Positions 1-9,965 of a DNA stretch of 48,591 bases are shown in pieces. Position 1 is the first letter of the stretch; each line of letters begins with the position of its first letter. Origin of the DNA: UMGS1519 sp963621885. GTDB taxonomy: Bacteria > Actinomycetota > Coriobacteriia > Coriobacteriales > Eggerthellaceae. The stretch spans positions 1-48,591 of the forward strand of contig CAVFFT010000058.1 in assembly GCA_963621885.1 (NCBI GenBank). Reading direction: 5' to 3'. The notes under the pieces are model-generated. The model searched no databases. It had not been told where the DNA came from and saw nothing but the letters and a program-made list of their open reading frames with translations. The position numbers were made by a program, and so were the translations under genes.

Positions 1-65
1 GTTCACGTGGCCTTTTGAATCACTCGGCACTATTCTTTATGAGCGAAAATATTTTTTGGAACGCG

Positions 66-3000
66 CTACTTGCGACCTTTCCGCAAGAGCAGATACGCCT
101 GCGCGATGGCGCTTTCGAGCGTCTTCTCGTCGTCGGCAGAGAACTGATACCAGACGCACTGCGGGCCGCGCGCGGCGCCTTCCCGCGTGGCATCCTCCCG
201 CGGGCGTTCGACGCGGACAAAGCTCGTCTGCACCTCACGCACACCCTGGCGAATGAGCGCCCAGGCATAGCAGCTCGCCTGAAGCACGTGTTTGCGATAG
301 AGCTGCTCTTCCGTCTCATCCGCATGGCCGCCCGTCTTGTAGTCGACCACCCAGGCGCGGCTTCCGTCTTCCGAAAGCGCAAGGAGGTCGATTTCGCCTT
401 CAAGATATGCGCAGGCTGACGCAGGGCTTGTGGCGTTGTCGGCGGGCTTCGCGGCGTTGTCGGCGAGCTTCGCGGCAGCTGCGCCTGCATCCTGCGCATC
501 ATCAGGCAGATCAACAGCCAGGAAGAACGGAACCTCGGCGGCAAGCTGCGCCCATGTCCCGATCTCGCGCGCCTCGTCGCAACCGAACCAGCGGTCGAGC
601 GCGTCGTCGAGACGCGACCACTGGCGCCCATCAAGCTGGCATGCCTTCATCATCGCTCGGATGCGTGAACCGGAAGGCTTCTGCAAAGCGCTTTCAGGCG
701 TCCAGCGATCAACCGCATATTGCGCGAGGCGATGGAATGCCGTGCCAAAATCGGTCGCCTTGTCGGCATCACGGGCATCCGACCCCAAATACGCCCAGGA
801 CCCATCGTCCTCATCGCCCATTGCGGCGAGACGGTCGGCATGAAGCTGGCGGAAACCAAACTCCTGGTCATCCGCCGCATTGGCATTTCCGCCAAAAGAA
901 TCGGCGAGTGCCTTGTCGCAGGATATCGCGAAGCTCTGAACCAAATCCGAAAGAAGGTCCGTCCCGTGCGTCGCTCCCGCAACCGACGAATAGCTGAATA
1001 TCCCCTGATGGGCATCCAGATGCATCACGCGATAGACCCGGGTCGTGTCGGAAGAAGGCGCCGGCACGGCGAAAAGCTCCTCTGGCGCGGACTCGTTTTG
1101 AGGCGCGCCCGAAGAAGCCTCATCGTCCGCAGCACCCGCCTGCCACGAGGCGTCACCACGACCAGCATCGTCCTGCCGGGAGGCGTCTTCGCCTGCAACA
1201 GCATCTTCGCTCTTCACCAAGGCGATATGACGAACAAGCGCCTGCTGGCTTCCCCCGAAATCGCAATGGGACACGCCGGGGTCGAAGCCTTCCTCGTTTC
1301 CCGCAAGGGCCTCGACCAGCGAAGACAGGCATCCCGTCGGCACGCCATTCGGATTCTTGCTCGTCCGCGAACCCGTGAAAGAAACGACAAGCGCCTCTTT
1401 CGCACGAGTCAGCGCGACATACAAGAGCCGCTTTTCCTCTTCCGCCTCGCCAATAGAATCGAAGCGCCGAAGCGCCGCGCGCAAAGCGAGCGGTTCCGTG
1501 GCATTCAGGGCATCAAGCCGCAGGCTTTCCTCATCGTCTGTGTCCGTTCCGTAAGCGGGATACACCGTCTCGTCCGGCTTCACCTTGGCGACGGCTCCCC
1601 CAATCCGGTCGAGCGACTTGCCCAAGTCAAGCGAAAGGAGAATGCGGCTTCCCGCATCGATGCTCATAAGCTTCGGCGCGGATGAGGAGCTGCCCCGGAA
1701 TTCCGACACCGCGACAATCGGGAATTCAAGGCCCTTCGACGCATGAACGGTCATGATGCGCACGAAATCCCCGCCATCCGTCGACAGGGCGCCCGGCGCC
1801 TCTTTCGCGAGCTCAAGCAGCTCTTCGAATACCGAAAGAATTCCCACCGGACCAGCGGTCCGGTCCGCCTCGATGTCCTCGAACATACGAATAGCCTTGT
1901 AGGCATTCGCCGCGCAGGCAAGTCCCTCGGGGCCTTGCGCTTCAAGCCGCGAGACCCAGCCCGCATCGACAATCGCGCGCATAAGCGAGCGCGAAAGCGC
2001 CGTACGTCCAACCGCCCGCTGGAGCTGCCCCAGCACACGAACCGCGCATCGTAGCTGCTCAGAAGCCTTTTCCGCAAAGGTGACATCGAAGGCATCAAGT
2101 GGCTTAGCCAAGGAATCAGACGCTTCGGCTTCATCCTCCCGCTGCGCCGCCTCGATCGCCCGACGCAGCACGTTCATGCCCACATCCAAATGACGGCGGC
2201 GAAGGAGACCATGAGGCGCCCCCTCCACATCATGCGAAGTCGCAAGTGCCAGAAGGTCGCCATCGGGAATCTGGAAGATGGGGCCGGTCAGCACCGCGAA
2301 CAGCGCTTCAGTATCGGCGCCGTTCACCGCCACCCGCGCGAGATCGAGAATCATGCGCGCTTCAGGGGAATCCTTGAAGACCGAGCCGCCCGAAACCACA
2401 CACGGAAGTCCGGCGGCACGCAAGGCGCGCGCGTATTCCGCCGCGTTCGTCATGCGTCCCAGCAAGACGGCCATCTCGCCCGCCGCGTGACCGTTCGCAT
2501 GGAATTCCGCGAAAGCCTGGGCGATCTGCTGCGCCTGTTCGGCAAGCACCTCAGCAGAAGTCGCCCCGCCACGATGCTCCCGCGTCACCTGCACGATCTG
2601 CACGCGCGGCTCGTTGGCGCCAAGCGGCTGCGCCACCTGCGCCTCATCGCGGCCGGGCGCCAAGGACATGAATTCCCCGCCAAACATGTCCTGCCGCGAA
2701 AAGACGCAATCCACCAGCGACAATATGTCGGCGTTGCTGCGGAAATTGTCAGGCAGCAGAATGATGCCATCGGGGTCGGCATCGCGCACGGAAGCAAGAT
2801 GCCGGCGATAGACCGACACGTCGGCGCCGCGGAAACGGTAAATCGATTGCTGCGCATCTCCCACCGTGCACAAACGGCACGCGCCCGGCCCGGCAATGCG
2901 ACGGATCATGTCCACCTGCATCTGACTCGTGTCCTGGAACTCGTCGACCATGACCATCTTGAATTTGTCGGCGTATAGGGCGGCGATTTCCGGATGCTCG

Positions 3001-4196
3001 GCGAAAGCGCGCGAGGCAAGAACCAGCAAGTCGTCATTGTCGAGCAGGCCCCGGCGTCGCTTGGCTGCCACAAAGCGCACCCGTGCCTCGCGAGCGAGCG
3101 CTTGAAGCGTTTCAAGCAAAGGCTGCGCCGCCAGAAGGCGCAGCTCCATGATGCAGGTATCGATGAGCTGCCCGCAGTCCGCCGCCTGCTCCTTGAATTC
3201 CTTCGAACCGAAATTGCGGGAGACGCCAAAGGGAGCGAGCAGTCTCAAGGCTTCCTTCGCATCGGTCACCTCGCCATTCGAAAGGGTCATTTGAGCCTGT
3301 GAGCTGGCCTGTGACGCGGCGACTATCCACTTCACGCATGAGTCGCTCTGCTTCTGGTTTTCGGCAGCGGTGATGAGGGCCTCATAATACGAGAGCGCTT
3401 TCTGCACGAGAGGGGCGACGCGCTCTTGCGAAGTCACGACGCTGAACGCGTCGGCGCCATTCACGTTCGACCCTGCCGCGTCGAGCAGGCGCGCGAGCAT
3501 TCCCTCGACCGACGAATACGTGCCTTGGGCGTCATACTCGCTGAAGAGGGCTGTCAGCCGCGCCGGTGAGATGGCAGGAATCGCATTCTGTTCGGCCTTG
3601 TCGGCGGCGGCAGAGGCGTCCTGCGCTCCAGCGGCAGCAGCGTTGCGCGAGCCGTCGCCACCTTCGCCAGCCGCCTGCGCTCCGTCCGCGCTCTCACCCG
3701 CGGCCTGCGCTCCAGCACCCTGCGCCGCTTCAGTCCCAGACGCATCGACGGAAACCCACGCGTCGTCTTCGCTTTCAGCCATGCCTTGTGCCCAGGTCAG
3801 AACCTCGTCTATCGCCTGCGCCCTTAGCTGCCGCAATTGCGACTCGTCGCCCAATACGAATGCGGGATCCAGATCGAGCTCAAGTGCGTGCGCCTTCAGA
3901 ATGCGGGCGCACATGCCGTGGATTGTCGAGATCCACGCGTCATCTGCCTTGAGCGACTGCTCCTTCATGCCGCATGCGCGCAATTCCGCCTTGACGCGGG
4001 ATTTCAGCTCTGCCGCGGCCTTATTGGTGAAAGTGATGGCACAAATCTGCCCGATGTCCTGCACAAAGCCCGACTCGAGCGCGCCCACGATGCGCTTTGT
4101 CAGCGTGAAGGTCTTACCCGACCCAGCGCCCGCCGCAACAACAAGCGGCTTGTCGAGCGTGTTTATGCACTTCAGCTGTCCCGGTTTCAGCGCCAT
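66..4196 (-). CDS. addA: AddA-type helicase-nuclease (UvrD family, PD-(D/E)XK C-terminus)
   Basis: Catalytic subunit of an AddAB-type double-strand-break resection enzyme, 1376 aa. Walker A (AGAGSGKT) lies near residues 22-29, the TFTNKAAAE motif near 55, motif II VDEFQDT near 417-423, then VGDAQQSIYRFRG and MTVHASKGLEFP. The C-terminus has a RecB-type nuclease core, EGEIDLL (about 1266) and VVDYKTGG (about 1283). The ATG at 4196 is preferred over an upstream in-frame ATG at 4217 because AGGAGA sits 6-7 nt before it; it begins 2 nt after the addB stop, so the two are one operon. Two Ala/Gly/Asp-rich inserts (residues about 150-205 and about 1230-1260) are encoded by tandemly repeated DNA and are not part of the conserved fold. 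Family assignment is firm; the AddA name rests on nuclease fusion plus the neighbouring AddB. Confidence 0.93.
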   Translation of the reverse strand: MALKPGQLKCINTLDKPLVVAAGAGSGKTFTLTKRIVGALESGFVQDIGQICAITFTNKAAAELKSRVKAELRACGMKEQSLKADDAWISTIHGMCARILKAHALELDLDPAFVLGDESQLRQLRAQAIDEVLTWAQGMAESEDDAWVSVDASGTEAAQGAGAQAAGESADGAQAAGEGGDGSRNAAAAGAQDASAAADKAEQNAIPAISPARLTALFSEYDAQGTYSSVEGMLARLLDAAGSNVNGADAFSVVTSQERVAPLVQKALSYYEALITAAENQKQSDSCVKWIVAASQASSQAQMTLSNGEVTDAKEALRLLAPFGVSRNFGSKEFKEQAADCGQLIDTCIMELRLLAAQPLLETLQALAREARVRFVAAKRRRGLLDNDDLLVLASRAFAEHPEIAALYADKFKMVMVDEFQDTSQMQVDMIRRIAGPGACRLCTVGDAQQSIYRFRGADVSVYRRHLASVRDADPDGIILLPDNFRSNADILSLVDCVFSRQDMFGGEFMSLAPGRDEAQVAQPLGANEPRVQIVQVTREHRGGATSAEVLAEQAQQIAQAFAEFHANGHAAGEMAVLLGRMTNAAEYARALRAAGLPCVVSGGSVFKDSPEARMILDLARVAVNGADTEALFAVLTGPIFQIPDGDLLALATSHDVEGAPHGLLRRRHLDVGMNVLRRAIEAAQREDEAEASDSLAKPLDAFDVTFAEKASEQLRCAVRVLGQLQRAVGRTALSRSLMRAIVDAGWVSRLEAQGPEGLACAANAYKAIRMFEDIEADRTAGPVGILSVFEELLELAKEAPGALSTDGGDFVRIMTVHASKGLEFPIVAVSEFRGSSSSAPKLMSIDAGSRILLSLDLGKSLDRIGGAVAKVKPDETVYPAYGTDTDDEESLRLDALNATEPLALRAALRRFDSIGEAEEEKRLLYVALTRAKEALVVSFTGSRTSKNPNGVPTGCLSSLVEALAGNEEGFDPGVSHCDFGGSQQALVRHIALVKSEDAVAGEDASRQDDAGRGDASWQAGAADDEASSGAPQNESAPEELFAVPAPSSDTTRVYRVMHLDAHQGIFSYSSVAGATHGTDLLSDLVQSFAISCDKALADSFGGNANAADDQEFGFRQLHADRLAAMGDEDDGSWAYLGSDARDADKATDFGTAFHRLAQYAVDRWTPESALQKPSGSRIRAMMKACQLDGRQWSRLDDALDRWFGCDEAREIGTWAQLAAEVPFFLAVDLPDDAQDAGAAAAKLADNAAKPADNATSPASACAYLEGEIDLLALSEDGSRAWVVDYKTGGHADETEEQLYRKHVLQASCYAWALIRQGVREVQTSFVRVERPREDATREGAARGPQCVWYQFSADDEKTLESAIAQAYLLLRKGRK
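431..476 (-). repeat. 21-bp in-frame tandem duplication in addA
   Basis: Two adjacent near-identical 21-bp units (starts 435 and 456) encode KLADNAA/KPADNAT in a linker just before the nuclease motifs of AddA. The period is a multiple of three, so copy changes keep the frame. Confidence 0.7.
3654..3713 (-). repeat. 30-bp in-frame tandem duplication in addA
   Basis: Two diverged 30-bp units encode GAQAAGESAD and GAQAAGEGGD (residues about 162-181) within an Ala/Gly-rich insert between helicase motifs of AddA. Confidence 0.65.
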
Positions 4197-4198
4197 GG

Positions 4199-7100
4199 CT
4201 ATCTCCTCTCCGGGCACGATTCAACAGAGCACCAGGCGCACACATCTCGGTTCGCCGGACAGGGCGCAATCGCACCCGCGGCCATGCGCGTGACGGCTTC
4301 GGCCACCAGCTGCTCGGTCGCGTCAAGCATGTCCTGGAAGGACAACTCATCAAAGCTCTCGTAGCCATCCTGCAAGGAGGACACGCCCCGGCACCACACG
4401 GTGTCGCCATGCGCCCCCGGCAGATGGGAACTTTCGAGAACCCTGCCATCTGCCGCGCCGGCAAGCCGATGCGCCTTGCCATAGCTCACATACAGGGCGC
4501 CCACCAGCTGCAACCCCAAAGTCCGCTGCACCATCTGCGCGTAGATGCGCGTCTGCACCTTTCCCGGGTCGGCAGCGTTCTTGCCGGCTATCTCCTGAGC
4601 GGCATTCACCGAGCCCTTGTAGTCGATGATGACCGCATGGCCCTTGTCATCGACGTCGATGCGGTCAACCGTGCCCACCATGGAGCATCCGCCGTATTCA
4701 ACCGCGTTGTTCTCGTCGAAACGGTATTCGAAATACGCCGGATGAAAGTCGGGGAGAATCTGGCATTCGTAGTCGAGGAATTCCACAAGTTCCTCGCCCA
4801 CCTGCGCCATTTCGCGCTCCTCGAGGCGATTGGAAGCAACCCAGCGTCCGCTTCCCGGCTCTTCCCCACGCATGTCGTGAAGCAGCGCGCGGACGGTCGC
4901 ACGCATGAGCTCGCGCGCCGCTTCGATATTGCCGGCGTTCACCTTGGCATGGCCCCGATCTTGGAAAGAACGATAGAAACGCTCGAGCACCCGATGACAG
5001 AAATTGCCGCGCTCCATGGGCCCAAAGTCCTCTTCAAGCGAAGAGACATTCAGGCGGCGCTGCGCGAACCAGCGATACGGGCATTCAAGCCAGCTTTCTA
5101 TCTGGGAAGGCGACAGGGAACGCTCGAGCACGAGTCCGCTATCAGGGAAAACGCGCGGTGGCAAAACGGCCGGCACAAGCTCTTTGGGCAATTCGCCCGC
5201 AATTGGGAAGGGAACGTGGGCGGCCATTTCCTGCACGCTTTCCACGGCACCCGCGCAGGCGTTGGCGTAGAGCGCATCCTCTCCCCGCTGGAAGCGCGCC
5301 GCGAAAACCGGCGCGGGTTCGTCCGGCGTGACACCGCCCGATGCGGCATCGCTTGACGCGGCGGCCGGCCCGCCATCACGCGCGACGGCACCCGCACTCG
5401 CCGCGGAAGCATTCCGTTCGCGCGTCATGTCCGTCAGCTCCTCAAGCATCGCACAGGGGTAGGACGGATTACCATCCGCATCATTTTGCGGACGCATGCA
5501 TACGAATGCCCGCGTGGGCACCCGCAGAAGGGAGCTGAAGGTGCGGCGGGCGCGGGACAGCTCGTCATCGGCGACCTGCAAGCCCAGCTTCGAAAAGAGG
5601 GTCGTGGCGGCATCGTCCTTGTCGGCTATCGGATAGCTCTCGGCGCTCAAATCTGCGGCGATGAGCAGCGCAAACGATGCCGGCGGCAGCTGAGCCGCCG
5701 CTCCTTGCGTCGTTATGAGAATGTCGGGCTCATCCTGCGCGCGGCGCGCACTCGGGCTTTCCGCTGCGCCCAACGCGTTCGCCGAACTTGCCGCATCCGT
5801 CGCGGCCTCATCCGCCTGCGCAGCCTGCGCCTCAGCGGTACGCGCGAGCTTTCCGGCGAAATTGACCGTCACGACAATCTGATCAAGCACTGTATAAACG
5901 TCGCGCCAGTCGGCGTTCAGCGTTTCGGCGTAGCCCTTGAGCGCCTGCAAGCCCCCAATGGCCGCTTGCTGCTGAGCGCGCCACGCGGCAGAGCGCGAAG
6001 GCGTACGCCATATCATCTGGGAAAAGCGCTCGAAGCCGGCTTCGGTGGCATCGCGGCGCGTGAGTGAAAGCAGCGCGGCGAAATCGTCTGACAGGCGGCA
6101 CAGCTCGTCGACGCAGCTTCGCCGATCCGCAATGCGATCGGCGCGCAGACGTGCATCGTAATCAAGCGCGAAACGGCGCGACACCCCTGCAAAGGGCGTG
6201 CGAAGAAGGTCGGCCAGCACCGTCGAATCGCAGGTCTTGTCGAATTCAACCCGCATCGCCAGGAGATACGCGCGACCAAAATCGGTCTCGCCAAAGCGCA
6301 TTTGCCCCTGCACGCTTCCCACAAGACCCGCGCGCGCGAACGCCGGTTCCAGCTCGCGATAAAGTCCAAGCGGGTCGACGCTGGTCACGACAGCCCTCTC
6401 ACCAGGACAAAGCCTGGCAAGCACGTCCATGATGACGCCGGCAGAAGCATACCTCCCCGCCGGAAGTGCCTCCTCCAGCATCACGCCATCAGGAACGGGA
6501 ACAACGCCATCAGTGCCGGGCAGGTAATGAACGGTGACCGAAAGCTGAGGGCAAGCGGCGAAAAAACGCTCGGTCCGCCAGTCGAAAGGCGCGGCATTCT
6601 CGCACAGTACGCGAAGCGGACGCGGGAAAGCTTCCTTGTTCTGATCGGCCACAAGACGGGCGGCCTCACCCGGTTCAATCAGATTGAAGCGCCGCAGAAG
6701 CACACGGTAGTCGGCAATTGCCTTCAGGAAAAGCTCTTCACGCGTCGAAAGCGTCTCGACACGCTTCCCCACCGCCACGTTTGCCACGGCCTTATCGTAT
6801 TCGGCGATGCCCGCACCCATCATCTCGCAGCGGGCAGCGAGCGCGCTTAGTCCCGGCGAAAGCGTCAGGACGCACGCATCATCATCTGCCTCGGCGGGCG
6901 CATCGGCAGGGCTTCCCTCGCCGGCAATCTCGGCAGCGCCCGCAAAACCAGCAGCCGCGTCTCCAGCGGCGCCCCCAGCGCCCGCAAAACCAGCAGCCGC
7001 GTCTCCAGCGCCCCCAGCGCCCGCACTCCCAGCAGCAGTCTCGCCAGCCGCCGGGGAATCGCCATCCCCTTCGCCTTGGGACGCTTCACTCAGGGCCGCG

Positions 7101-7321
7101 CGCTGGGAAAAGGCGATGCGCATGAGCATCGCGCGCTCGACCGAATCGACCAGACGGCGGCCATCGCCAAAGCGTTCCCACAAATCGGCAACCCACGCAT
7201 TGAAGGTCGTCACGGTCTGAGCAAACAGCCCGCTTTCCCCTTGTGGCGCATGCGCGCGCCTCCACGCTTCAACCTGAATAAACGACGGAAGAAGCACGAC
7301 ATCATATTCGGGAGTTTTCAC
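4199..7321 (-). CDS. addB: AddB-type exonuclease subunit with Fe-S nuclease domain
   Basis: Second subunit of the AddAB-type enzyme, about 1040 aa. The C-terminal half holds a PD-(D/E)XK nuclease: LSPSQIESWLECPYRWF (about residue 737-753), VGTVDRID and IIDYKG (about 895). Four cysteines fit an AddB iron-sulphur staple: one in ECPYRW and three in the last 15 residues (VCAWCSVESC). No Walker A is visible in the N-terminus, so the helicase half appears inactive, as in many AddB/AdnA-like proteins. Start: TTG at 7324 and GTG at 7321 are adjacent; the GTG is chosen because AAGGGGG lies a little upstream. addA follows after 2 nt. An Ala/Gly repeat tract occupies residues about 87-128. Sequence outside the nuclease is poorly conserved, so AddB versus another RecB-nuclease relative depends on context. 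Confidence 0.87.
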   Translation of the reverse strand: MKTPEYDVVLLPSFIQVEAWRRAHAPQGESGLFAQTVTTFNAWVADLWERFGDGRRLVDSVERAMLMRIAFSQRAALSEASQGEGDGDSPAAGETAAGSAGAGGAGDAAAGFAGAGGAAGDAAAGFAGAAEIAGEGSPADAPAEADDDACVLTLSPGLSALAARCEMMGAGIAEYDKAVANVAVGKRVETLSTREELFLKAIADYRVLLRRFNLIEPGEAARLVADQNKEAFPRPLRVLCENAAPFDWRTERFFAACPQLSVTVHYLPGTDGVVPVPDGVMLEEALPAGRYASAGVIMDVLARLCPGERAVVTSVDPLGLYRELEPAFARAGLVGSVQGQMRFGETDFGRAYLLAMRVEFDKTCDSTVLADLLRTPFAGVSRRFALDYDARLRADRIADRRSCVDELCRLSDDFAALLSLTRRDATEAGFERFSQMIWRTPSRSAAWRAQQQAAIGGLQALKGYAETLNADWRDVYTVLDQIVVTVNFAGKLARTAEAQAAQADEAATDAASSANALGAAESPSARRAQDEPDILITTQGAAAQLPPASFALLIAADLSAESYPIADKDDAATTLFSKLGLQVADDELSRARRTFSSLLRVPTRAFVCMRPQNDADGNPSYPCAMLEELTDMTRERNASAASAGAVARDGGPAAASSDAASGGVTPDEPAPVFAARFQRGEDALYANACAGAVESVQEMAAHVPFPIAGELPKELVPAVLPPRVFPDSGLVLERSLSPSQIESWLECPYRWFAQRRLNVSSLEEDFGPMERGNFCHRVLERFYRSFQDRGHAKVNAGNIEAARELMRATVRALLHDMRGEEPGSGRWVASNRLEEREMAQVGEELVEFLDYECQILPDFHPAYFEYRFDENNAVEYGGCSMVGTVDRIDVDDKGHAVIIDYKGSVNAAQEIAGKNAADPGKVQTRIYAQMVQRTLGLQLVGALYVSYGKAHRLAGAADGRVLESSHLPGAHGDTVWCRGVSSLQDGYESFDELSFQDMLDATEQLVAEAVTRMAAGAIAPCPANRDVCAWCSVESCPERR
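6935..7060 (-). repeat. 42/39-bp in-frame tandem repeat in addB
   Basis: The 15-bp word AGCGCCCGCAAAACC begins at 6935 and again at 6977 (42 bp apart), and a diverged third copy begins at 7016 (39 bp). The units encode 13-14-residue blocks of the type GAGGAAGDAAAGFA. Both periods are multiples of three, so copy-number change would keep the reading frame. Confidence 0.8.
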
Positions 7322-7440
7322 CAACCCGCGCCCCCTTCTCGGTCCCCCACACGCCTTCGAAAGCCGTAATCACGCGGGCGTTTGTCCTTCAAAACCCGCA
7401 TCGGCGCAGCAAAATGCAAGGACCCTGCAAAATACGATTA

Positions 7441-7536
7441 CGCCTTGGCATCAAGCCCTCATCTGAATTCATGCATTGGATTACAATAGCATTAATATCT
7501 ATGCATTAAATAGCGTAAGCAGAAAGCGAGGCAACC
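7441..7536 (+). promoter_or_regulatory. AT-rich ppk upstream region with ATGCATT direct repeats
   Basis: Unusually AT-rich for this genome. The 7-mer ATGCATT occurs at 7471-7477 and 7501-7507, exactly 30 bp apart start to start, flanking a TACAAT (7482-7487) and a TAATAT (7493-7498). I could not pair either -10-like hexamer with a good -35. The ppk ribosome site is GAGG at 7528-7531. Confidence 0.4.
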
Positions 7537-9828
7537 ATGGTCAATGAGGACAAGATGCCAAATAAGCCGGCTGTGCCCCCGTACATGCAGAACCGCGAGC
7601 TCTCGTGGCTGGAATTCAACAAGCGCTGCCTCGACCAGGCCGCAGATCCGCATGTGCCGCTTATCGACCGCCTTCAGTTCGTTTCCATTTTCTGGTCGAA
7701 CCTGCAGGAATTCTTCATGGTGCGCGTGGGAAGTCTCACCGACATGAGCCTTCTGAAAAAGAAGATTCTCGATTCGAAAACCTACATGACGCCCGAAGAG
7801 CAGCTTGACGCCATTTACGCGCGCTGCCACGAGCTCGTCCCCTACCAGGAGATGGTGTATCGCGAAGTCATCAATAACCTCGCGAAAGAGGGTGTGCACG
7901 AGCTGCTTCCCGAAGACCTCAACGAGGAGCAGGTGCAGTACCTGCGCGACTACCTCGAAATGAATGTCGTTCCGTTCCTGTCGCCGCAGGTCGTCAACAC
8001 GCGCCATCCGTTCCCGCACTTGATCAATGGCGAAATCTACGTGGTCGTGCGCCTGCTTCAGCAGGACAACCATCTCACGAAGGCCGAGCGCAAGGCCCTG
8101 AAGGAATACCGCAAAACGAAGCGTTCGGGCGCCCGCGACGTGACCCTTGGTCTCATCCCCATGCCGCGCAACGCCAAGCGCGTCATCGAGCTGCCGGGCG
8201 AAGGCGTCAACTACATCCTGCTTGAGAACGCGATCGAGTTCATCGTCCCCGACATCTTCAACATGTATCGCATCAAGCATACGAATATCATCACCGTCAC
8301 GAGGAACGCCGACATCGACGTCATCGAAGCGGCCGACGAGCATGAAGAGGATTACCGCGAGTTCATGAAGAACATCCTCAAGCGTCGTGCCCGCCTCGTG
8401 CCGGTGCGCCTTGAAAGCAAGCGCCCGCTTTCCGAGCATGTGGCGGAATTCCTGCTCGCGCGTCTCAATCTCGAACCGAAGCATTGCTACGTCACGAGCG
8501 TTCCGCTCGACGTCTCCTACGCCTTCGGCCTCGCGGACCTGGTGCCCGATTCCTTCGAGCGCGGCCTGTGGAGCGGCCCGATTCGTCCCGCTTGGCCCCA
8601 CTCCCTCGATCGCAAGGACAAGATCATTCCCCAGATCGAAGAGAGCGACAAGCTGCTTGCATATCCCTACGAGGACATCAACGCCTTCATTCGCCTGCTG
8701 CGCGAAGCGTCGAACGATCCCGACGTCCTCGCCATCAAGATCACGCTCTACCGCCTGGCTTCCAATTCGGCCATCGCGGAAGCGCTCATCGCTGCCGCCG
8801 AAAACGGCAAGGATGTCACCGCGCTCTTCGAACTGCGCGCCCGCTTCGACGAAAGCAACAACATCGACTGGTCGCAGCGCTTTGAGCAGGCCGGATGCAA
8901 GGTCATCTACGGTTTCCACGACTACAAGGTGCACAGCAAGATCTGCTGCATCACCAAGCGTGGCGCGGATGGCGGCCTGGAATACATCACGCAGCTCGGC
9001 ACCGGCAACTACAACGAGAAGACGAGTCGCCTGTACACCGACTTCTCGTACATCACGAGCGACCCCGCCATCGGCCGCGATGCCGTGGAATTCTTCACGA
9101 GCATGAGCCTCGAGTCGCTTTCGACCGCCTACCAGACGCTTGCCGTCGCCCCGCTGCAGATCAAGCAGGGCATCATCGCGCATATCGACGAGCAGATCGC
9201 CAATGCGAAGGAAGGCAAGCCCTGCGGCCTCTTCTTCAAGACGAACTCCATCACCGACAAGGACGTCATCGAGAAGATCGTCGAAGCGAGCCAGGCCGGC
9301 GTCAAGACGACCCTGTGGGTCCGCGGTATCTCATGCATCGTCCCCGGCGTCGAGGGCTACACCGACAACGTCCGCGTGGTCTCCATCGTGGGGCGTCTGC
9401 TGGAGCATAGCCGCATCTACGGCTTCGGCCCGATGGACGACATGAAGCTCTACCTTTCGAGCGCCGACCTCATGACACGCAACATGGACAAGCGCATCGA
9501 GATCGCCTGGCCGCTCGAGAAGGGCAGCGAGGCGCATGAACGCATCATCAACTACATCAACATCTCGATGAAGGACACGGTAAAGCTGCGCGAGCTTCTG
9601 CCCGACCACAGCTACACCAAGCTGGGCGCGTTCCAGAAGGAAGGGGAAGAGCCCTTCAACAGCCAGGAATACCTCATCAAGGAGGTCGCGAAGCTCTCGG
9701 AGGACAGTCTGAAAGAACGCGAGGAGAATGCGGTACAGGCCGACCCCTACACGCGCATTCCCATGCGTGCCAAAGGCGTGCAAGCCATCATCGACGCCCG
9801 CAAGAAGAAGGAAAAGGAAGAGGAATAA
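7537..9828 (+). CDS. ppk: Polyphosphate kinase 1
   Basis: Makes inorganic polyphosphate from ATP (reversible). 763 aa, usual for Ppk1 (about 700). The N-terminal domain begins with NRELSWLEFNKR (about residue 19-30), characteristic of the family. The catalytic histidine of the first PLD-like domain is His466 in KVHSK, followed by GTGNYNEKTSRLYTDF. The second conserved histidine is His624 in LLEHSRIYGFG. Start ATG has GAGG 5-6 nt upstream. It is one of only two + strand genes and is transcribed divergently from addBA; two hairpins follow it before the convergent asd. The partner exopolyphosphatase (ppx) lies about 16 kb away on the other strand. Confidence 0.97.
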   Translation: MVNEDKMPNKPAVPPYMQNRELSWLEFNKRCLDQAADPHVPLIDRLQFVSIFWSNLQEFFMVRVGSLTDMSLLKKKILDSKTYMTPEEQLDAIYARCHELVPYQEMVYREVINNLAKEGVHELLPEDLNEEQVQYLRDYLEMNVVPFLSPQVVNTRHPFPHLINGEIYVVVRLLQQDNHLTKAERKALKEYRKTKRSGARDVTLGLIPMPRNAKRVIELPGEGVNYILLENAIEFIVPDIFNMYRIKHTNIITVTRNADIDVIEAADEHEEDYREFMKNILKRRARLVPVRLESKRPLSEHVAEFLLARLNLEPKHCYVTSVPLDVSYAFGLADLVPDSFERGLWSGPIRPAWPHSLDRKDKIIPQIEESDKLLAYPYEDINAFIRLLREASNDPDVLAIKITLYRLASNSAIAEALIAAAENGKDVTALFELRARFDESNNIDWSQRFEQAGCKVIYGFHDYKVHSKICCITKRGADGGLEYITQLGTGNYNEKTSRLYTDFSYITSDPAIGRDAVEFFTSMSLESLSTAYQTLAVAPLQIKQGIIAHIDEQIANAKEGKPCGLFFKTNSITDKDVIEKIVEASQAGVKTTLWVRGISCIVPGVEGYTDNVRVVSIVGRLLEHSRIYGFGPMDDMKLYLSSADLMTRNMDKRIEIAWPLEKGSEAHERIINYINISMKDTVKLRELLPDHSYTKLGAFQKEGEEPFNSQEYLIKEVAKLSEDSLKEREENAVQADPYTRIPMRAKGVQAIIDARKKKEKEEE

Positions 9829-9965
9829 GCGCCAGCGCGCTGGTCGCGCTCGTCACGCTAGTCGCGCTCGACGTGCCAGTCGCAGTCGCGCGTGAATGTC
9901 ACAGGCGCATGCTGAGTTTGAGATCTACCGCGTGACCAGTCATAAAGCCTTACCTGAGACCGAAA

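Noticed and set aside
6935..7060. CRISPR-like array
   Set aside because: Repeats are contiguous, in frame and lack unique spacers; the same holds for 27690-27800.
7492..9183. 563-codon open frame on the - strand opposite ppk
   Set aside because: Shadow of ppk; composition reflects the complement of ppk codons.
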